Positions 44,185 through 56,724 of a DNA stretch of 64,000 bases are shown piece by piece (within the stretch, counting starts at the first letter, position 1; the number at the start of each line of letters is the position of its first letter). The position numbers were made by a program, and so were the translations under genes. The notes under the pieces are model-generated. The model was not told the origin of the DNA. It saw nothing but the letters and a program-made list of their open reading frames with translations, and ran no database searches. Source of the stretch: Epiperipatus broadwayi (Eukaryota; Onychophora; Udeonychophora; Euonychophora; Peripatidae); NCBI GenBank assembly GCA_028023455.1, contig JAQFVV010012476.1:1901820-1965819 (forward strand), read 5' to 3'.

Positions 44185-44465
44185 TAATCATATAATATTT
44201 AAAGTATAGATGACTTAAATAATGTTATTTACTTTTATCTGACATTTTTTGTTTGTATACCTACAAAATAAATTTTTATGCTCTCTTTGAATTACACTTT
44301 GCCCCTCTTTAAGAAAAGAAAAAATGAGACAGTGAGGGGTGCACCATCGAGTATATACCTTCAGTTAAAAGGTTTAGAGATTTCATGTTAAAAGTTCAAA
44401 TGAAATTATAAAGAAGACAAATTATAATTGTTTTAGAGAGTAAAGTAATAACAATACATATAAAG
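44185..44465. other. Gene-free stretch
   Basis: Nothing recognised. Confidence 0.4.
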
Positions 44466-44467
44466 CA

Positions 44468-44880
44468 TATGTGATTATTGGGATTTAGAAGAGTTGATTA
44501 TATAGTATATAATTAGATTGATTGATTTGGATTAAACAAGGCTTATACCATTGTGGTTTAGAAGAGTTTATTATATAGAATATGGTTGGATTTATTAGAT
44601 TGTGCAAACCTTACATGATTATTGTTGCTTAGAAGAGTTTAATCATATAAGATATGAATAAATTTATTGGATTATGCTAGGCTTATATAGTTGTTGTGCT
44701 TTAGAAGAATTGAATTATGTGAGATATGGTTGGGTTTATTGGATTATACAAGACTTGTATGGTTGTTATTGTTTAGACTAATTGAATCACATAGGATATA
44801 ATTAGATTTATTAGATTACATTATTATGGTTTGTAATAGTTAATTAATATGGGATATGATTAGATTTACTGGATTAGAAC
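44468..44880 (+). repeat. Minisatellite, about 64-bp unit, six to seven copies
   Basis: Diverged units of TTTAGAAGAGTT…ATATGGTTGGATTTATTGGATTA…CAAGGCTTATA. Between-unit divergence is high, so the array is old. Confidence 0.85.
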
Positions 44881-44889
44881 TTTTCAAAA

Positions 44890-45665
44890 AAAATCCTAAA
44901 TAAAAGAAATGTTTGAAGTTTTTACAGATGAATTCTTTTAAGATTATATGCAATGTAAAGTTTCAAACTTTACAATATAAATCTCTGTAGAATGATTCAT
45001 AAATTTGAAGGCAATACATGTATGGTCTTAGATAATAAGAGATTTGAAAGATATTTTTTTATAAATATATTTGTAAATCTTTTAACATAAACAACAGCTA
45101 TCTCAAATACACTCTGAAGAGACTCCATTATCCCTATTAATGGGATGAAATGGTTGAAGACAGAACAAAGAAAAAGTTATAATTAGTTTTTGTTGCAGAA
45201 ATTCAAATACAGTATTATAGGTGTCAAATAAGTGCACAAATAATGTAACTTAAGGTATATAATGACATGTTTGTAAATTATAAATTGATTTGAGTTGTCA
45301 TCATAAAATTCACCTCCGGTTTTTTTTTGGACTTTATCATTGTCTTTCTTTTATCATTGCATATTTTCATGCTTATTTAGAAATGGCTGCTACTGTTGAT
45401 TCAAAATTGGGTTTGTAGTCTTTTGATTTATTTTTTAGGCTGCTGTAAATTTTTCAAGTAAATTGCAACAATGACTAATTAGATTAAATATCTACCCCCT
45501 AGATAACATCTTTAAAAAATCCATTGCAGAAGAAAAACTTATAAATTTTAGCGCAGTCGAATAATCAAATAGAAAATATGGTGCTCCTCAACTGTTATTT
45601 AATTGAAGAATGGAGTTTGTTCTGATCTTGTTTTATCTTCTATATAAAAATTATAAATTACAATT
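44890..45665. other. Gene-free stretch
   Basis: AT-rich; no supported feature. Confidence 0.4.
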
Positions 45666-45680
45666 GCTTAGTTATTGGGG

Positions 45681-45903
45681 TTATAAATTTATTTAAACAC
45701 ACATTGATTATGCAAGTAGTATTTACTAAGGCTGTGAACGTCAAGAGTGTGTATGTGAAAGTGCAAAGGTAGGGACCTCTACAGGTCTTAACCACAAGTT
45801 TACACTTTTCTTCCAAACCGTAAGCTTGTGGTTAAGACCTGTAGAGGTCCCAACCTTCACATTTTCTCAAGCACACTCTTGAGGTTTACAGCCTTATTAA
45901 ATA
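45681..45903. repeat. Foldback element with 13-bp direct flanks
   Basis: Arms 45720-45798 and 45825-45903 (ACCTCTACAGGTCTTAACCA against TGGTTAAGACCTGTAGAGGT) with a 26-bp loop, plus a 39-bp unpaired tail left of the left arm. TTAGTTATTGGGG repeats exactly at 45668-45680 and 45904-45916, a 13-bp target-site duplication. In reverse orientation the plan (arm, loop, arm, 40-50 bp tail, 13-bp flanks) equals that at 39303-39833. Confidence 0.85.
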
Positions 45904-46092
45904 TTAGTTATTGGGGATAATGTTGCAAAGAAAAAAAAATTAAAGCTATTTTAAAAAGTTTCAGTTTACAGTTTAACTGGATTAGAACCTAGCTTGTTGT
46001 TCTTCATGGGAGGGGGAAATGCAATAATCACTGCAGATTAGTGCAAATAGTAGCCATGCAAAAAAACTAATTGCTGAATCAATATTAACATT

Positions 46093-46225
46093 AATAATAA
46101 TAATCATGTGACTTTATGGCTTGGGAGTTCACAAGATGTTTGAATGCCAAAAATATTATATCTGGTCAAAGTTCATGAACTTTGCACTCGAGACTGATAC
46201 TTTATCATTGCACAAATATGCAGGG
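46093..46225 (-). repeat. tRNA-derived SINE copy
   Basis: In minus: a worn A box TGCAATGATAAAGTATC, B-box-like AAGTTCATGAAC, then GTGAACTCCCAAGCCATAAAG, TCACATGA and a (TTA)n tail. Same tail as 5508-5635. Confidence 0.6.
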
Positions 46226-46899
46226 TCTTAAAGCCAAATGATAGACATAAAAATAACTTAGAGTCAAATATGCAGAGAAGAATTAGGAAATATAATGCTT
46301 TGAGGTACTTTCTGTTTCCACTATAAAGAGCTGAAAGAACATTTTTTTGGTAAATGAATAGATGCCTAACTACTCTAAGTTCAAAATTAGAGTAAAAAAA
46401 ATCTTATAAGCACATCCATCAACTGGTAGTTGATTGGTTGACTAAATAGACTCTATTCCAATCTGTATCACTCAACAACTTCAGATGCATGCTGCAGAAA
46501 ACAATAAATAAATAAATAAATAAAAACTTAAATTTTCTGTATAAATATTTACAAATATTGAGCTAGTTATATAACTAAGAGTCTCTCTACATAAAAATGC
46601 TATAACTTGATTGCTTCTATTTTTGATTTTAATTTTTGAAGATCAGTCATATTTTACTTATCTACCTTCGCTAGAAGGCATATTCGTATTTTATTTCTAC
46701 TGAAGATGGTAGGAATTAATTGCATTTATCTGCATTGTTTATATATATATATATATGTATTGTAATGCATACATATCCTTAAACACATAAGTTTTACTAC
46801 TTTTTTGAATGCCCATGACGTCTTTAAATCAATAAAAACAAGAGTTATTGAACTAAAAAAGGAAGCAGTAAATAGCAATTTATATTTCTTTTCTATAGA

Positions 46900-47045
46900 T
46901 ATTGCAATAAAATAAATAACCGAATGGTTGACTACCCTGGAGTTCATAAGAAGATCAAACACCAGAAATGGTGGATCTGGATGGGAATTTGTGTTCTTTA
47001 AGGTCTAGAGCCTGTTGCTCTATCATTGGCCAAATCACATAGCGA
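46900..47045 (-). repeat. tRNA-derived SINE copy
   Basis: In minus: A box TTGGCCAATGATAGAGCA, then CAGATCCACCATTTCTGG, TTATGAACTCCAGGG and a T/A-rich tail (TTATTTATTTTATT). It aligns with the 46093-46225 copy. Confidence 0.6.
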
Positions 47046-47049
47046 TGCT

Positions 47050-49570
47050 TATTGCGAATTTACCCCGACCAATAATGAATTGGTTAATTTCAGCTGCTAA
47101 AATTCAATCATAAAACAGGTTCAAATACTGATGGAACAATGAATGTTTTTAGGTAGATGACTTCTAAGCAAGCCCAGAATTATTTTATTGGCTAACTCGC
47201 GGTCAAACTGGACAGACGTTCGACTATAATTCAGTAAATGGGCATATCCTTATTATGACTAGACGTTAAAACAAGACAAGAAAAGCATAACGCATCATCA
47301 GACAGCATCTGAAAAGTGTAGTGCGTTACTTCTCATTCACTGTTTTTCTTCATAGGATTGGTGAAAGTAGATGGCCCGTAGCCAATCTGACTGGCCATCC
47401 ACCATTGGTCAGTAAATGAGTATTTAAGATAAAACCAAGAATGAAAAAGCATTTAATCCTTCACCACTGGCTATTAGCATGTCTGTACAAAGAATAATCC
47501 CTCTCCTTCACTGTTCCTATGGAGAAGCCCTAGTCCTGTAATAGTTTGAGATACTTCTTATTTATGCATAGACATAGCAATTTACGTGCGTGCACGCAGT
47601 ATATATATATTGAATGAAATCTCTTTATTTTATAAGAAAAAAAATCCTTAAATAAATATATTTACAAATCTTTTAAAATAAATACTTCATTTTATATAAA
47701 GTTTAAGATTCAAATTACTGTGTGATTTGCCTCGGAGAATTACCGCACTTGAAATATTTCTATAAAGAATAATTGGGTTTAGATATATCGTTAGGTTGAG
47801 TTTAATATTTCTGTTGCTTCTCTTCATCTTTTCTTTTCATAACCGTAATAATAATAAAGTCAAGACAATTCTTGAAGAAAATCTTTATTCTTTTTCTCTC
47901 AAGTTATACGGAATTGTATAGCTTCACAATAACAACTGAAATGCTCTCGGCTAGAGAAAATAAATAACCAAACGAAAAATTACTCTTAAGGTAACTAACT
48001 CCATTAACATCTGCACAGAAACCTTTTGTGAGTACGTTTTTAAGCAAATCTGAATAAAAAAAAAATATTTTAGCGAGATTAGTTATCGTGTTTTTCTCTT
48101 GTTAACTTCTGCACCGTATAAGACGTCAAATTTCTAATGATGCCTTTGATGTTTAATCCGCTCTGCGATGCGATATCACCGTATTGAAATAAATAATTTA
48201 CTTTAATAATAATAAATATATACATTACTGAAGTTTTTTTTCCTTGCGTTATATTTATAAATTATATAACTTCACAACGCAAACTATGAACAATATACTG
48301 CGTCTTAATAATGCAGCACTTATTAAAGTTTATAAAGCCGCTCAGATTGAAGAATAGCAAAGTATCCGGATTATAATCACACGTTCTCTCTATACTCATC
48401 TCTCCATACGGTTTAGCAAAATAGTAAAATTATACATTCAAAAGATGAACATCTTTTCATCGAATCTCAACTCCGCAACATTTTGTGCTCGAACAGCACG
48501 TTATCTCTCTTCTCAAGGATTACCCACTCGATTATTTTTCTTTATTAATTAAATTTTCTCTGTGAAAACAGAAAGAACTTAGCATGCATAATTTATCTAG
48601 AATTAAAAGCATGTCCAATATAACTATCAATTTTCAGTTACAATAGTGAATAACAAAGAGATCTATTGTTGAACAACTAATGCCTTTCACAATTTTGATT
48701 AGGAGTTAATTGTTTCAGATAATTAAAAAACTTTCAACAATCTCAGGATTTTTTTTACAGTAAATAATATCAAGATAATCTTACTAATTTCTGGTGAAGA
48801 TGATGTGCTTTTCGTTGACACTTATTTGGCCAACACAAATTATCAGCCATTATCTGAAAAAAATAATAATCTAAGATTGCTTAAAAATTGCCAGCTTTCT
48901 TAAAAAAAGTTTTGAAGATGCCACTTGGATTAGGGCTGGTAGGTATATTCTCTAGTTCCTGCACCACAATCTATCTACTCACAACTTATTCAGCTGTATC
49001 AGCACCTGCACCACAACATAAGCAATATCAGATAGCAATTTAGTATTGATGAAGAAATTCGTGTCTAACCATGCTAACTGAATAGTAAAAGTTAATCTAA
49101 TCTGAGTTATATAATAATTATGACTGTCCTGATTGCACATATCGGATAGAGTTGCAAAGTACACTATATTTTGTTCAATGTTCTCTCTGGCAAAGCATAT
49201 ATACCATATAATAGCTTACATTTTGTTGAATAACATTGATTAAAATAGAATATGTATTGTTTATTGAAGTACTTTACAACATGCGCTTATATATAACACA
49301 GACCCTTTTTTATTTATATAATATGCATATATATAAATTAAGATTATAATATAAACAAAAAAATTAAAAATATTATATAGCTACCAATAGTAAATTGATG
49401 GAATATATTTACATATATTTCACGGAGTGTGTGTTTCCTAATGCATTCACAGAAGCAGTAAGAATAAAAAAAACACTTTTGGATTTTGATTTTTATAATA
49501 AGGTAGAAAACAAAATATTATTTCTGTAGTCTAATTTTCACTACATCATTTTTATGCAAGGTAGGGACTA
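47050..49570. other. Gene-free stretch
   Basis: Comparatively non-repetitive. 47180-47480 is less AT-rich, but no frame with a recognised product. Motif ACCATTGGTCAGTAAATGAG at 47402 is related to the tandem repeat at 30325-30615. Confidence 0.35.
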
Positions 49571-49574
49571 TTTT

Positions 49575-49735
49575 CTATCTGCTTTTAACACCTTGTGGAG
49601 GGATGTAATCATAAACATATGACAAAAGACATGTGAAAAAAAGATCTATGATCACCAAGGTGCACATTTTATGTTGAACCAAAATACTCATCAGTTGGCC
49701 CAGACCACAATCTTTTACATATACATTTATCATTG

Positions 49736-49740
<5 letters not shown>
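49575..49740 (-). repeat. HHR repeat family 1, unit 9 (partial)
   Basis: A minus fragment with the ACATGTGAAAAAAAGATC, core, and GTAAAAGATTGTGG blocks, cut off by the (TA)n tract. Confidence 0.65.
49648..49712 (-). ncRNA. Hammerhead ribozyme remnant, family 1
   Basis: In minus CUGAUGA is intact with CCAA/UUGG stem I, but stem II is eroded (GUAUUUUGGUUCAACAU) and UAAAAU replaces CGAAAU. Confidence 0.6.

Positions 49741-49790
<50 letters not shown>
49739..49790. repeat. (TA)n microsatellite
   Basis: About 26 perfect TA units. Tyr-Ile runs in frames here are artefacts. Confidence 0.97.
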
Positions 49791-49792
<2 letters not shown>

Positions 49793-49940
49793 AAACAAAA
49801 CAAATTATAAATTTCATAACTTGCTAATAGCTTGCATTTTATGATCACTAGATGGAGCTTTACCAATAGCCCACTATCAAGCTTTGTTTACATAAATGCT
49901 GAGAAAGATAGAATTCAATATCTCTTTCAAATTGTCTCCA

Positions 49941-49987
49941 ACCTTTAAACCATGGTTTTGAGCTAGTTGGGTCACATCAGTAAAGGG
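49941..49987 (-). ncRNA. Hammerhead ribozyme remnant, family 2 (left arm)
   Basis: In minus CUGAUGU (A9 changed to U), then a stem II-like GACCCAACUAGCUC and AAAAC for GAAAC. Confidence 0.45.
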
Positions 49988-50004
49988 TAAAGGGTAGTCT
50001 TCCT

Positions 50005-50054
50005 ACCTTTTACTGATGTGAGCCCACTAGCTTGAAACCATAGTTTAAAGGTTG
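50005..50054 (+). ncRNA. Hammerhead ribozyme remnant, family 2 (right arm)
   Basis: CUGAUGU with the same A9 change, GAAAC kept, stem III AC/GU around CAUA, stem I CCUUU/AAAGG. Only A9 and stem II look damaged. Confidence 0.5.
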
Positions 50055-50267
50055 GAGACAATTTGAAAGAGATATTGAATTCTATCTCTCTCAGCATTTA
50101 TGTAAACAAAGCTTGATAATGGGCTATTAGTAAAGCTCCATCTAGTGATTAAATATATATATATATATATATAATTATTCAAAACAATACAATAATTAAT
50201 ACAGTAACAATATTTTAAACAAATATATACCAATTTAATAGAAGTACTTTCAACTATCTATGTAGTC

Positions 50268-50875
50268 GTTGTCAACTAGACTCAAATTGTATTAGAAAAA
50301 ACCGTTACAAATGTAAACAAAAGCAATACGTCATACATCAATTTTCCCACAATTCATTAATTTTTATATTGGCTGTCTGTCTATTTATCAACTGTTGCTT
50401 TTCACTTTTTATTAACATAGCTTCTTTAATTTTGCGTTTATTATTATTTCTTTCAATACACAGAATTTTAACTTTATTAAAATCAAAATCAAAACCATAA
50501 TTACATGTTACATTATGATCAAAAAATACTGATGGTGATACATCATCATTTCTAACATTCTCTTGTCTTGATTTTTGCACTCGTTTATATAATAACAAAT
50601 GCTCCCTTGATCTTTTCTCCAATGTACATCGAGATTCCCCAATATATGCCTTTCCACAAAAACATAGCCATTTATATATTGCACAACTTTGATTTAAAAT
50701 ACCACACCTATTTTTTGAATTATTTATTAATCTATTTAAATTAGGAGTAGTATAAAATGAATATATATATATATTGTAACCATATATTTTAGTATAAAAT
50801 ATATGAATTGATGTAACTGGTATAAAAATTTCTCTTTCTTCTTTTGGTGATTTGGTTGGCTTGATTCGCATTTGA
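50268..50875 (-). pseudogene. Penelope-like element, near-intact GIY-YIG endonuclease
   Basis: The 177-codon minus frame (50871-50338) reads AIYKWLCFCGKAYIGESRC, then LEKRSREHLLLYKRVQKSRQ, FFDHNVTCNYGF, ERNNNKRKIKEAML and LINRQTANIKINELW. It shows the PLE GIY-YIG nuclease: YK-x-C-x-CGKAYIGE, an Arg-rich helix (EKRSREH) and the Glu of KEAM. No stop inside, so it is younger than the other copies. The RT is absent upstream, so the element is 5'-truncated at about 50875. A (TA) slippage tract has expanded in frame near residue 35 (YNIYIY). Confidence 0.85.
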
Positions 50876-50879
50876 ACAG

Positions 50880-52640
50880 ATTACTCTCTTATATTATTTT
50901 AATAAATTTAAATTTGCTTCGTTCCATATGCTAATTCATATCAGAACGTTTAACTTTTAAAAATTTTTACAACACATTAAATTTTGGTAAAATATTATTA
51001 AAAATAATAATATATTTTATTTATTTAAAGTAATCTTAAATTATTATTTCTATTGAATTAAAATAAAACCATTTGTTCAATTAAAATAAATTATTAAATA
51101 AATACAGCAATTACGTATGCGTCTCAATGTAATAAAAGAAAAGAGCGCGAATTTAAGAAAAAAATCGTCTGTTAGTTTGCTTTTAGAGGGAGAAAGAAAA
51201 GAAATGGTAAAGGCAAATGGTGTAAATTTGCTGAGCTTATTTTGAAATAGTTAATAAGTAAATAGATTACCACAAAATTTGCTATAAACATAAAATAACT
51301 TAGTGGTATCTAATTAAGATGAATCACTAAATTTAAAGGTCTGTTCAAGTCGACTGGCCAAGTGGATCGAATCACCAGTAATAATTTCCAATATTACATT
51401 TTTAAAATGTCGAAGCTTCCCAGTTTAAGTTTGAAAGAATTAAATACAAGATTTTGGTATGTTTTGAAATATTTATTATTCTACAATTTGGAAAAATTAA
51501 ATAAGTATTTTAATTACAGAAGTTTTATGAATATGAGAATTTGTTTTTTTAAAAAGAAGAATTTTAAGTTAAAGTAAAGCGTTAAAGTTATCAAAATATT
51601 TTAATATTTCCGTTTTTTAATTCTGATAAAATATAATATTGATTGATATTTAACTTTACAATGCCAGTAATATTTGCTAGTTAATTTGTTTAACATTTGG
51701 ATAATAAACATTCTTCAAATAATTAATCAAAGCTATTTTATAATTGTATCGTCGGTTTGAAATGAATAAATTAATTGTTGTAATTAGTATTCCTGGATTA
51801 ACGCGTGGATAAACAAATACTTGCATGGATGTGATAAACTTGGAACATTTTTGATAGAGAAATGTAGAGATTAATAACTTTATGAAAAACATTTTCATTT
51901 AAATTCTGCGTATCATGTTTTAAAATTGTTTCATGTTTGGAGAGCCACGCAAAATCGTTAATCTAATATTGCTTATAATAACTAATCAAATGGATAGAAT
52001 TGCATGTATGGAATTTAACTACAGTTATAGCTATTACCTCGTATACTCATTATTCTACACATCGTACATGGATTCCACGGATCACATTAGGAGTTATAAA
52101 ATGCTATGTAATCCAATTTGTGATACACACACCTACTCTAATTCATGTGTTGAACTATAAAATGTGATACGTTTAATTTAAATCATACACACACCTGTTA
52201 AATTTTATGTATTTGATAAATAATTCATTGCTTTAATTTATAGTTATATGAACTTGCATGTGAAGTTCATAAGTTATGTTTTATTAAGTTTAAGTAATAG
52301 GGGTTGAATAAAATATTTATTCAAGAAAATAGCGCTTGCGGAAAAGCTTAAAAAGTACTAAATGAATTCATGAGACGTATTAATCTTTGTGGGGTATTTT
52401 GTTAGTCTTTCCAGATTTATATTCCTATACTAATATTACTTATATTATATTACACATGTTTTTACTTTAAGAAAAATAAATTAGTACATTAGTTGTCCTG
52501 ATTAGCGTAACATTTATTATGCAAGAACCCACATTTGCTAGAGTTTTAATGTTTTTTGAATGATCAGAATAACTGAAGGGGATGATTTTGCACTTTAATG
52601 TGAAGTAAACCGTAATGTTGTTTTAGAATGTAAAGGGCAT
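50880..52640. other. Gene-free stretch
   Basis: AT-rich; short frames (51362-51577, 51677-51898, 51933-52160) lack motifs. Confidence 0.35.
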
Positions 52641-52644
52641 TAAT

Positions 52645-52735
52645 CTGTGCTGGTGGTTAATCCGCAGATTACTTTATTGCCATTTTGTATTTTACACTCA
52701 TTCTTGCGCTGGTGGTTAATCCGCGGAATGGTGTA
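52645..52735 (+). repeat. Short direct repeat, 59-bp spacing
   Basis: GCTGGTGGTTAATCCGC occurs at 52649 and 52708, each before a short purine-rich stretch. No known function assigned. Confidence 0.6.
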
Positions 52736-52739
52736 CTTG

Positions 52740-54240
52740 TACTTATTGCTTTATTATGGTGTATAAATCCACCAAAACGTTAGTGTTATATAATTCCTCC
52801 GTGTAGATGAATACATCCACAGGAATATGTTTTGCTTCATAGATATAAGTTGGGCAAAGTATTTTAGTTAATTTGCTAAATCATCTTCTTTCATTTTTAA
52901 GCATAATTTATAAGTTAGATCATCAACTTGTAGCAGGACATTCTATTCAAGTACTTCATAATAATTAACTGTTGGTTGATTATTATTTACCGGAGTGTAA
53001 GTTTAAATTATCACTTTATTAAATGATTGCATTGTAGTTAAATCCTACAGACATAGTATTATTTCTTATATTATTATAAGTTTGCTGTATGGATTTATTG
53101 AATCTGGAAATGACGTTAAATATTTCATAAGTTAATGCTGAATTTACTAATTGTCTCAATATTCATTGTATCAAAATTGAAATATAAGGTATGATTAGGT
53201 TCTTAAAACTATACCTATGAGATGTTATTGCAGAAAGTCGATGGAATTATGATTTATTTATTTTATTTGTTTATTTTTTAAATTATCACATTGGAATTAA
53301 TTACTATTATTCATAATTTTGTAAATAAAAGTTGATTTATAATTAAACTTACTGTGCCGTTGCTATATGTGTCATTCATAAATCAGAAATCATAAACCTT
53401 GGATAGAGCATACACTGAAATACATACTATCGTCAACATGATATAAGAGTTTATTAATATTTTTGAGAAAACATTAAGATGCTTTTCGTCTTTGGTAGTT
53501 TATGATTGGTAAGGTACAATAAAATCCCATTTACCTTTTCCATCATTTTGGCTTTGCGTAGTTGATTCTAGTATAAAATCATAAATGAATTATTAAACTT
53601 GTAAACAGATTTACCAAATAATGATATGATTAAATATCTTTACTTAACGTTTTTAAATTGTCATTCGTCAATACAATAAGAGTCTCAATGATATATTAAA
53701 TTATAAAAGAACCCAAGTATTCATGTTTATTAATTGCAAAGCTTTACCTGGACTAGCATCTGTATTAGAAATCATATAGATGGTATAAAATTTCATAATT
53801 TTATATAATTCCACAAATTATGCCATCTTGTACATGGTCGGCCATCGGGTCTCATACAATAAAAATTGCACATTAGGGTTTGAAAATAATAACATTACAC
53901 TTATAATTTGATTAAAGTATCTTATCATAATACTATAGTAGTTCTTCGCGGTACACCCTGGCTGCGACAATTAAATCATAAAAATTTAGGTTAGATCATT
54001 AATTTGGTCTGTAGTAAGTTGCCCCAGATGTTGATTGTGGTCTTTTGTGCATAAAATAGATAGCATGATATGCTTTTGGATACAGCTCTTAATAGCTGAT
54101 AATGTGCAATGGGAATTGATCAGTGATAGAAGTTACGATTCTTAATGCATTTGCGTTATGTAGTTGGGACCACGCAATTTACGGTTACAATTTATAGTGC
54201 CGCAACAAGTACGGCATGATGGGTAGTGTAGGGGCACGGA
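52740..54240. other. Gene-free stretch
   Basis: AT-rich; no coding or repeat feature supported. Confidence 0.35.
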
Positions 54241-54244
54241 AGGT

Positions 54245-54345
54245 TGGTTACAATATATATATATATATATATAACAAATTACTACAGTTTGATATTTATC
54301 AATTAAACTGTAGTAATTTGCTATATATATATATATATATAAGTT
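54245..54345. repeat. Hairpin with (TA)n flanks
   Basis: AAATTACTACAGTTTGAT and ATTAAACTGTAGTAATTT are reverse complements around TATTTATC, extended by (TA)n on each side and by GGTTAC/GTAACC-type ends. Confidence 0.8.
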
Positions 54346-54349
54346 CCAA

Positions 54350-54698
54350 CCAGTAACCACCTAAACATTCACAGTAAAATATAGTAATCAATATTTCTCA
54401 CTGCTGTCAAGGCAACCTTCACACCTTTTAATAGCAAGAATGGAATCCATTTTTACTAATGGTCCATTGAATATATATGGACACTTAAAGCTTGCAACTT
54501 GACTACAGAGTATGAAATATTGATACATTGAAGTTTAAATAAACCTCTTTAAACATGAAATAAATATGACACTGTAATGCAGACTAATAAATAGTCAATT
54601 AACATTACAAACTGCAATACTTTTAATATTGAAGTTCGCAATTATTGAGATTTAGACTTTAAACAGAGGGCGTTACTGGATATTTGTAATTGTATAAT

Positions 54699-54731
<33 letters not shown>

Positions 54732-56540
54732 AAGCAGTCAATCTTAGTTTAAGATTGAGCTTCATAGTTCCATCTACTAACCTGTGTTTAAACCCTATAT
54801 CCCATCCCGCTCCTTTTGTCGTGTATGTATATTTTATGTATACATTTGAGATGTGCACCTAAGTTATAAAATTTTAACTTTTAAATTAACATTTTTATTA
54901 TTATTAATTTTATGATTATTAATTCTTTTTATTAAAATACATAGGTGCGGCTCAAATATATATATATAGGAGCAAAATACTAACAAAATATTGATTTTTT
55001 TGTAAATATTTTATATGTCATTTGTACAACTTTTTCTTTTTAAAGTATTTTTTTTTAAACTGTATATTTTGTAAAATCTTATATGGAAGATGCTACAGTT
55101 GATTGTCTAAAAATAATTAAAGGGGTTGGAAACACTATTGTTTTAATCTGGGGAAGGTATTTTAATTAAAGTTTTACTTAAAATAAAATGGGATTAAGAT
55201 TAAAGATACTTTTGTTATAAACATGTTGTCAAATCTATTTCTAATCTAGAAATAGGTTTGAATTTATTTTTGGACGTTATCTTACTGTTGCATCTTCAAA
55301 AACAACCGATAAAGAAAAAGTATAAAATGGCTGTATTTTGAATCAGATTAGATTAGCTACTATTGAGAGAAGTGATTGCTACTAGACACTATGCTGTTTT
55401 GAAATCTAAAAAAATGATGTAGTAAAAGCTTTTCCCGACCCTTGTGGGTCGTTTTCCACTGCCATAATATTCTGCTACCCTAAAGTGAAGTAAAGGTCCA
55501 ATGGAGAACTTTAAAAATGCTAATAGAGACTTGCTGCCACTGAAGAACTTGCATTTCAATTGCCATGCATGTGCCATACTAAATTGGACTCTTAAAATTG
55601 CAAGGTAACTTCCAAACCACCACCATTGAAACTAATTAATCGTGAATTCTACTAGCAAGATTTCTCATGTATTATTTAGTTTTTTTTTTTTTATATAAAT
55701 CTGTGAATGTAATTTTGCTCTCACATGATTTCTTTAAATTTAATTCTATCTCATATGCTCTAACTTTCTTTAACTTTGGTGCGGTCATTTATTTATATAT
55801 ATTTATTATTTGATTTATATATCTGCTTGCTTATTATTGATATGCCAATTTCCAGCAATCTGGTGAACTTAATTTCTAAAATCCTTTTGTTTTTCAATTA
55901 AATTTCCATTAATTAAGGTTTTTAACATTCCCTCAAAATATATTATATGATATATGTTTGCCAGTTTGTTAATACGAATCAACATTTTATGTTGTTTTAT
56001 TATAAAAATATATTTGTCTAACTCTGGATTTTCTATTCTGGGTAAATCCAGAACTTAAGCTAATTAACACTTTGAAATCTTTTAAAATGTTGTTTTTTTA
56101 TTCAATTCTGAAAAGGTGACTGATTATTTGTTTTCTATATAACTGCTAGTCTTTTTTATTTACTCTTAAAATATCACAAATACAGTACTTATGTATTCCA
56201 GTTATTATAAAATCAACTAAGGTGGGATTGAATTATTTTAAAGAGTCGAAAAGGGAAGGGGGTAAATCTTAATGTTTCTATTACTAAATAAAATCTTCAT
56301 GTATATTTTTAATCTAAATATTTCTCTCTATATATAATTGCATAGCGTATTATTCATATAAATTATGGCATTCAAGCAAGGGTCATCTATTTTAAAGCAG
56401 TAAATTATATTTCATGTCATTAGTTATATTTATCCATACTGCATTACTGACATTTGGCTTTATTTTCGTGTTTATATATATGTGCTTCTAATCTGGGGGT
56501 TACAACAAGATCGAACCCATAGATTTCTCGTTATATCCAT
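54350..56540. other. Gene-free stretch
   Basis: Includes a (TA)n tract at about 54703-54730. The minus frame at 55389-55577 has no recognisable domain. Confidence 0.35.
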
Positions 56541-56545
56541 TTATT

Positions 56546-56722
56546 CCGTATAAAATGCCTCTGGCGGTGATCCCGTAAGTTTGGTACATTCTGTGCATAT
56601 CACTTCTTTGTATAAAAAGCCCTCTGTTGGTGATCCTGTAAGTTTGGCACACACTATGCATATTCACTTTTTCGTATCAAAGGCCTGCACGTCGGCGATG
56701 ATCATGGCATGCCCATCCACTT
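56546..56722 (+). repeat. Tandem repeat, about 63-bp unit, 2.6 copies
   Basis: Units start near 56547, 56609 and 56672 with (C/T)GTATAAAA and share GGTGATCC(C/T)GTAAGTTTGG and ATGCATAT-type ends. Confidence 0.75.
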
Positions 56723-56724
56723 CA

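Larger units (their letters stand above)
49841..50152. repeat. HHR repeat family 2, palindromic pair with about 150-bp arms
   Basis: Arms 49841-49992 and 50003-50152 are reverse complements (ATCACTAGATGGAGCTTTAC against TAAAGCTCCATCTAGTGAT). The arm aligns with the 37242 unit. It lies about 115 bp past the 3' end of the PLE at 50268. Confidence 0.85.

Noticed and set aside
47255-47300. Hammerhead in minus (GTCTGATGATGCG)
   Set aside because: CUGAUGA alone; no paired stem II followed by GAAA.
49575-49866. Frames with Tyr-Ile runs
   Set aside because: Translated (TA)n tract over a hammerhead repeat.
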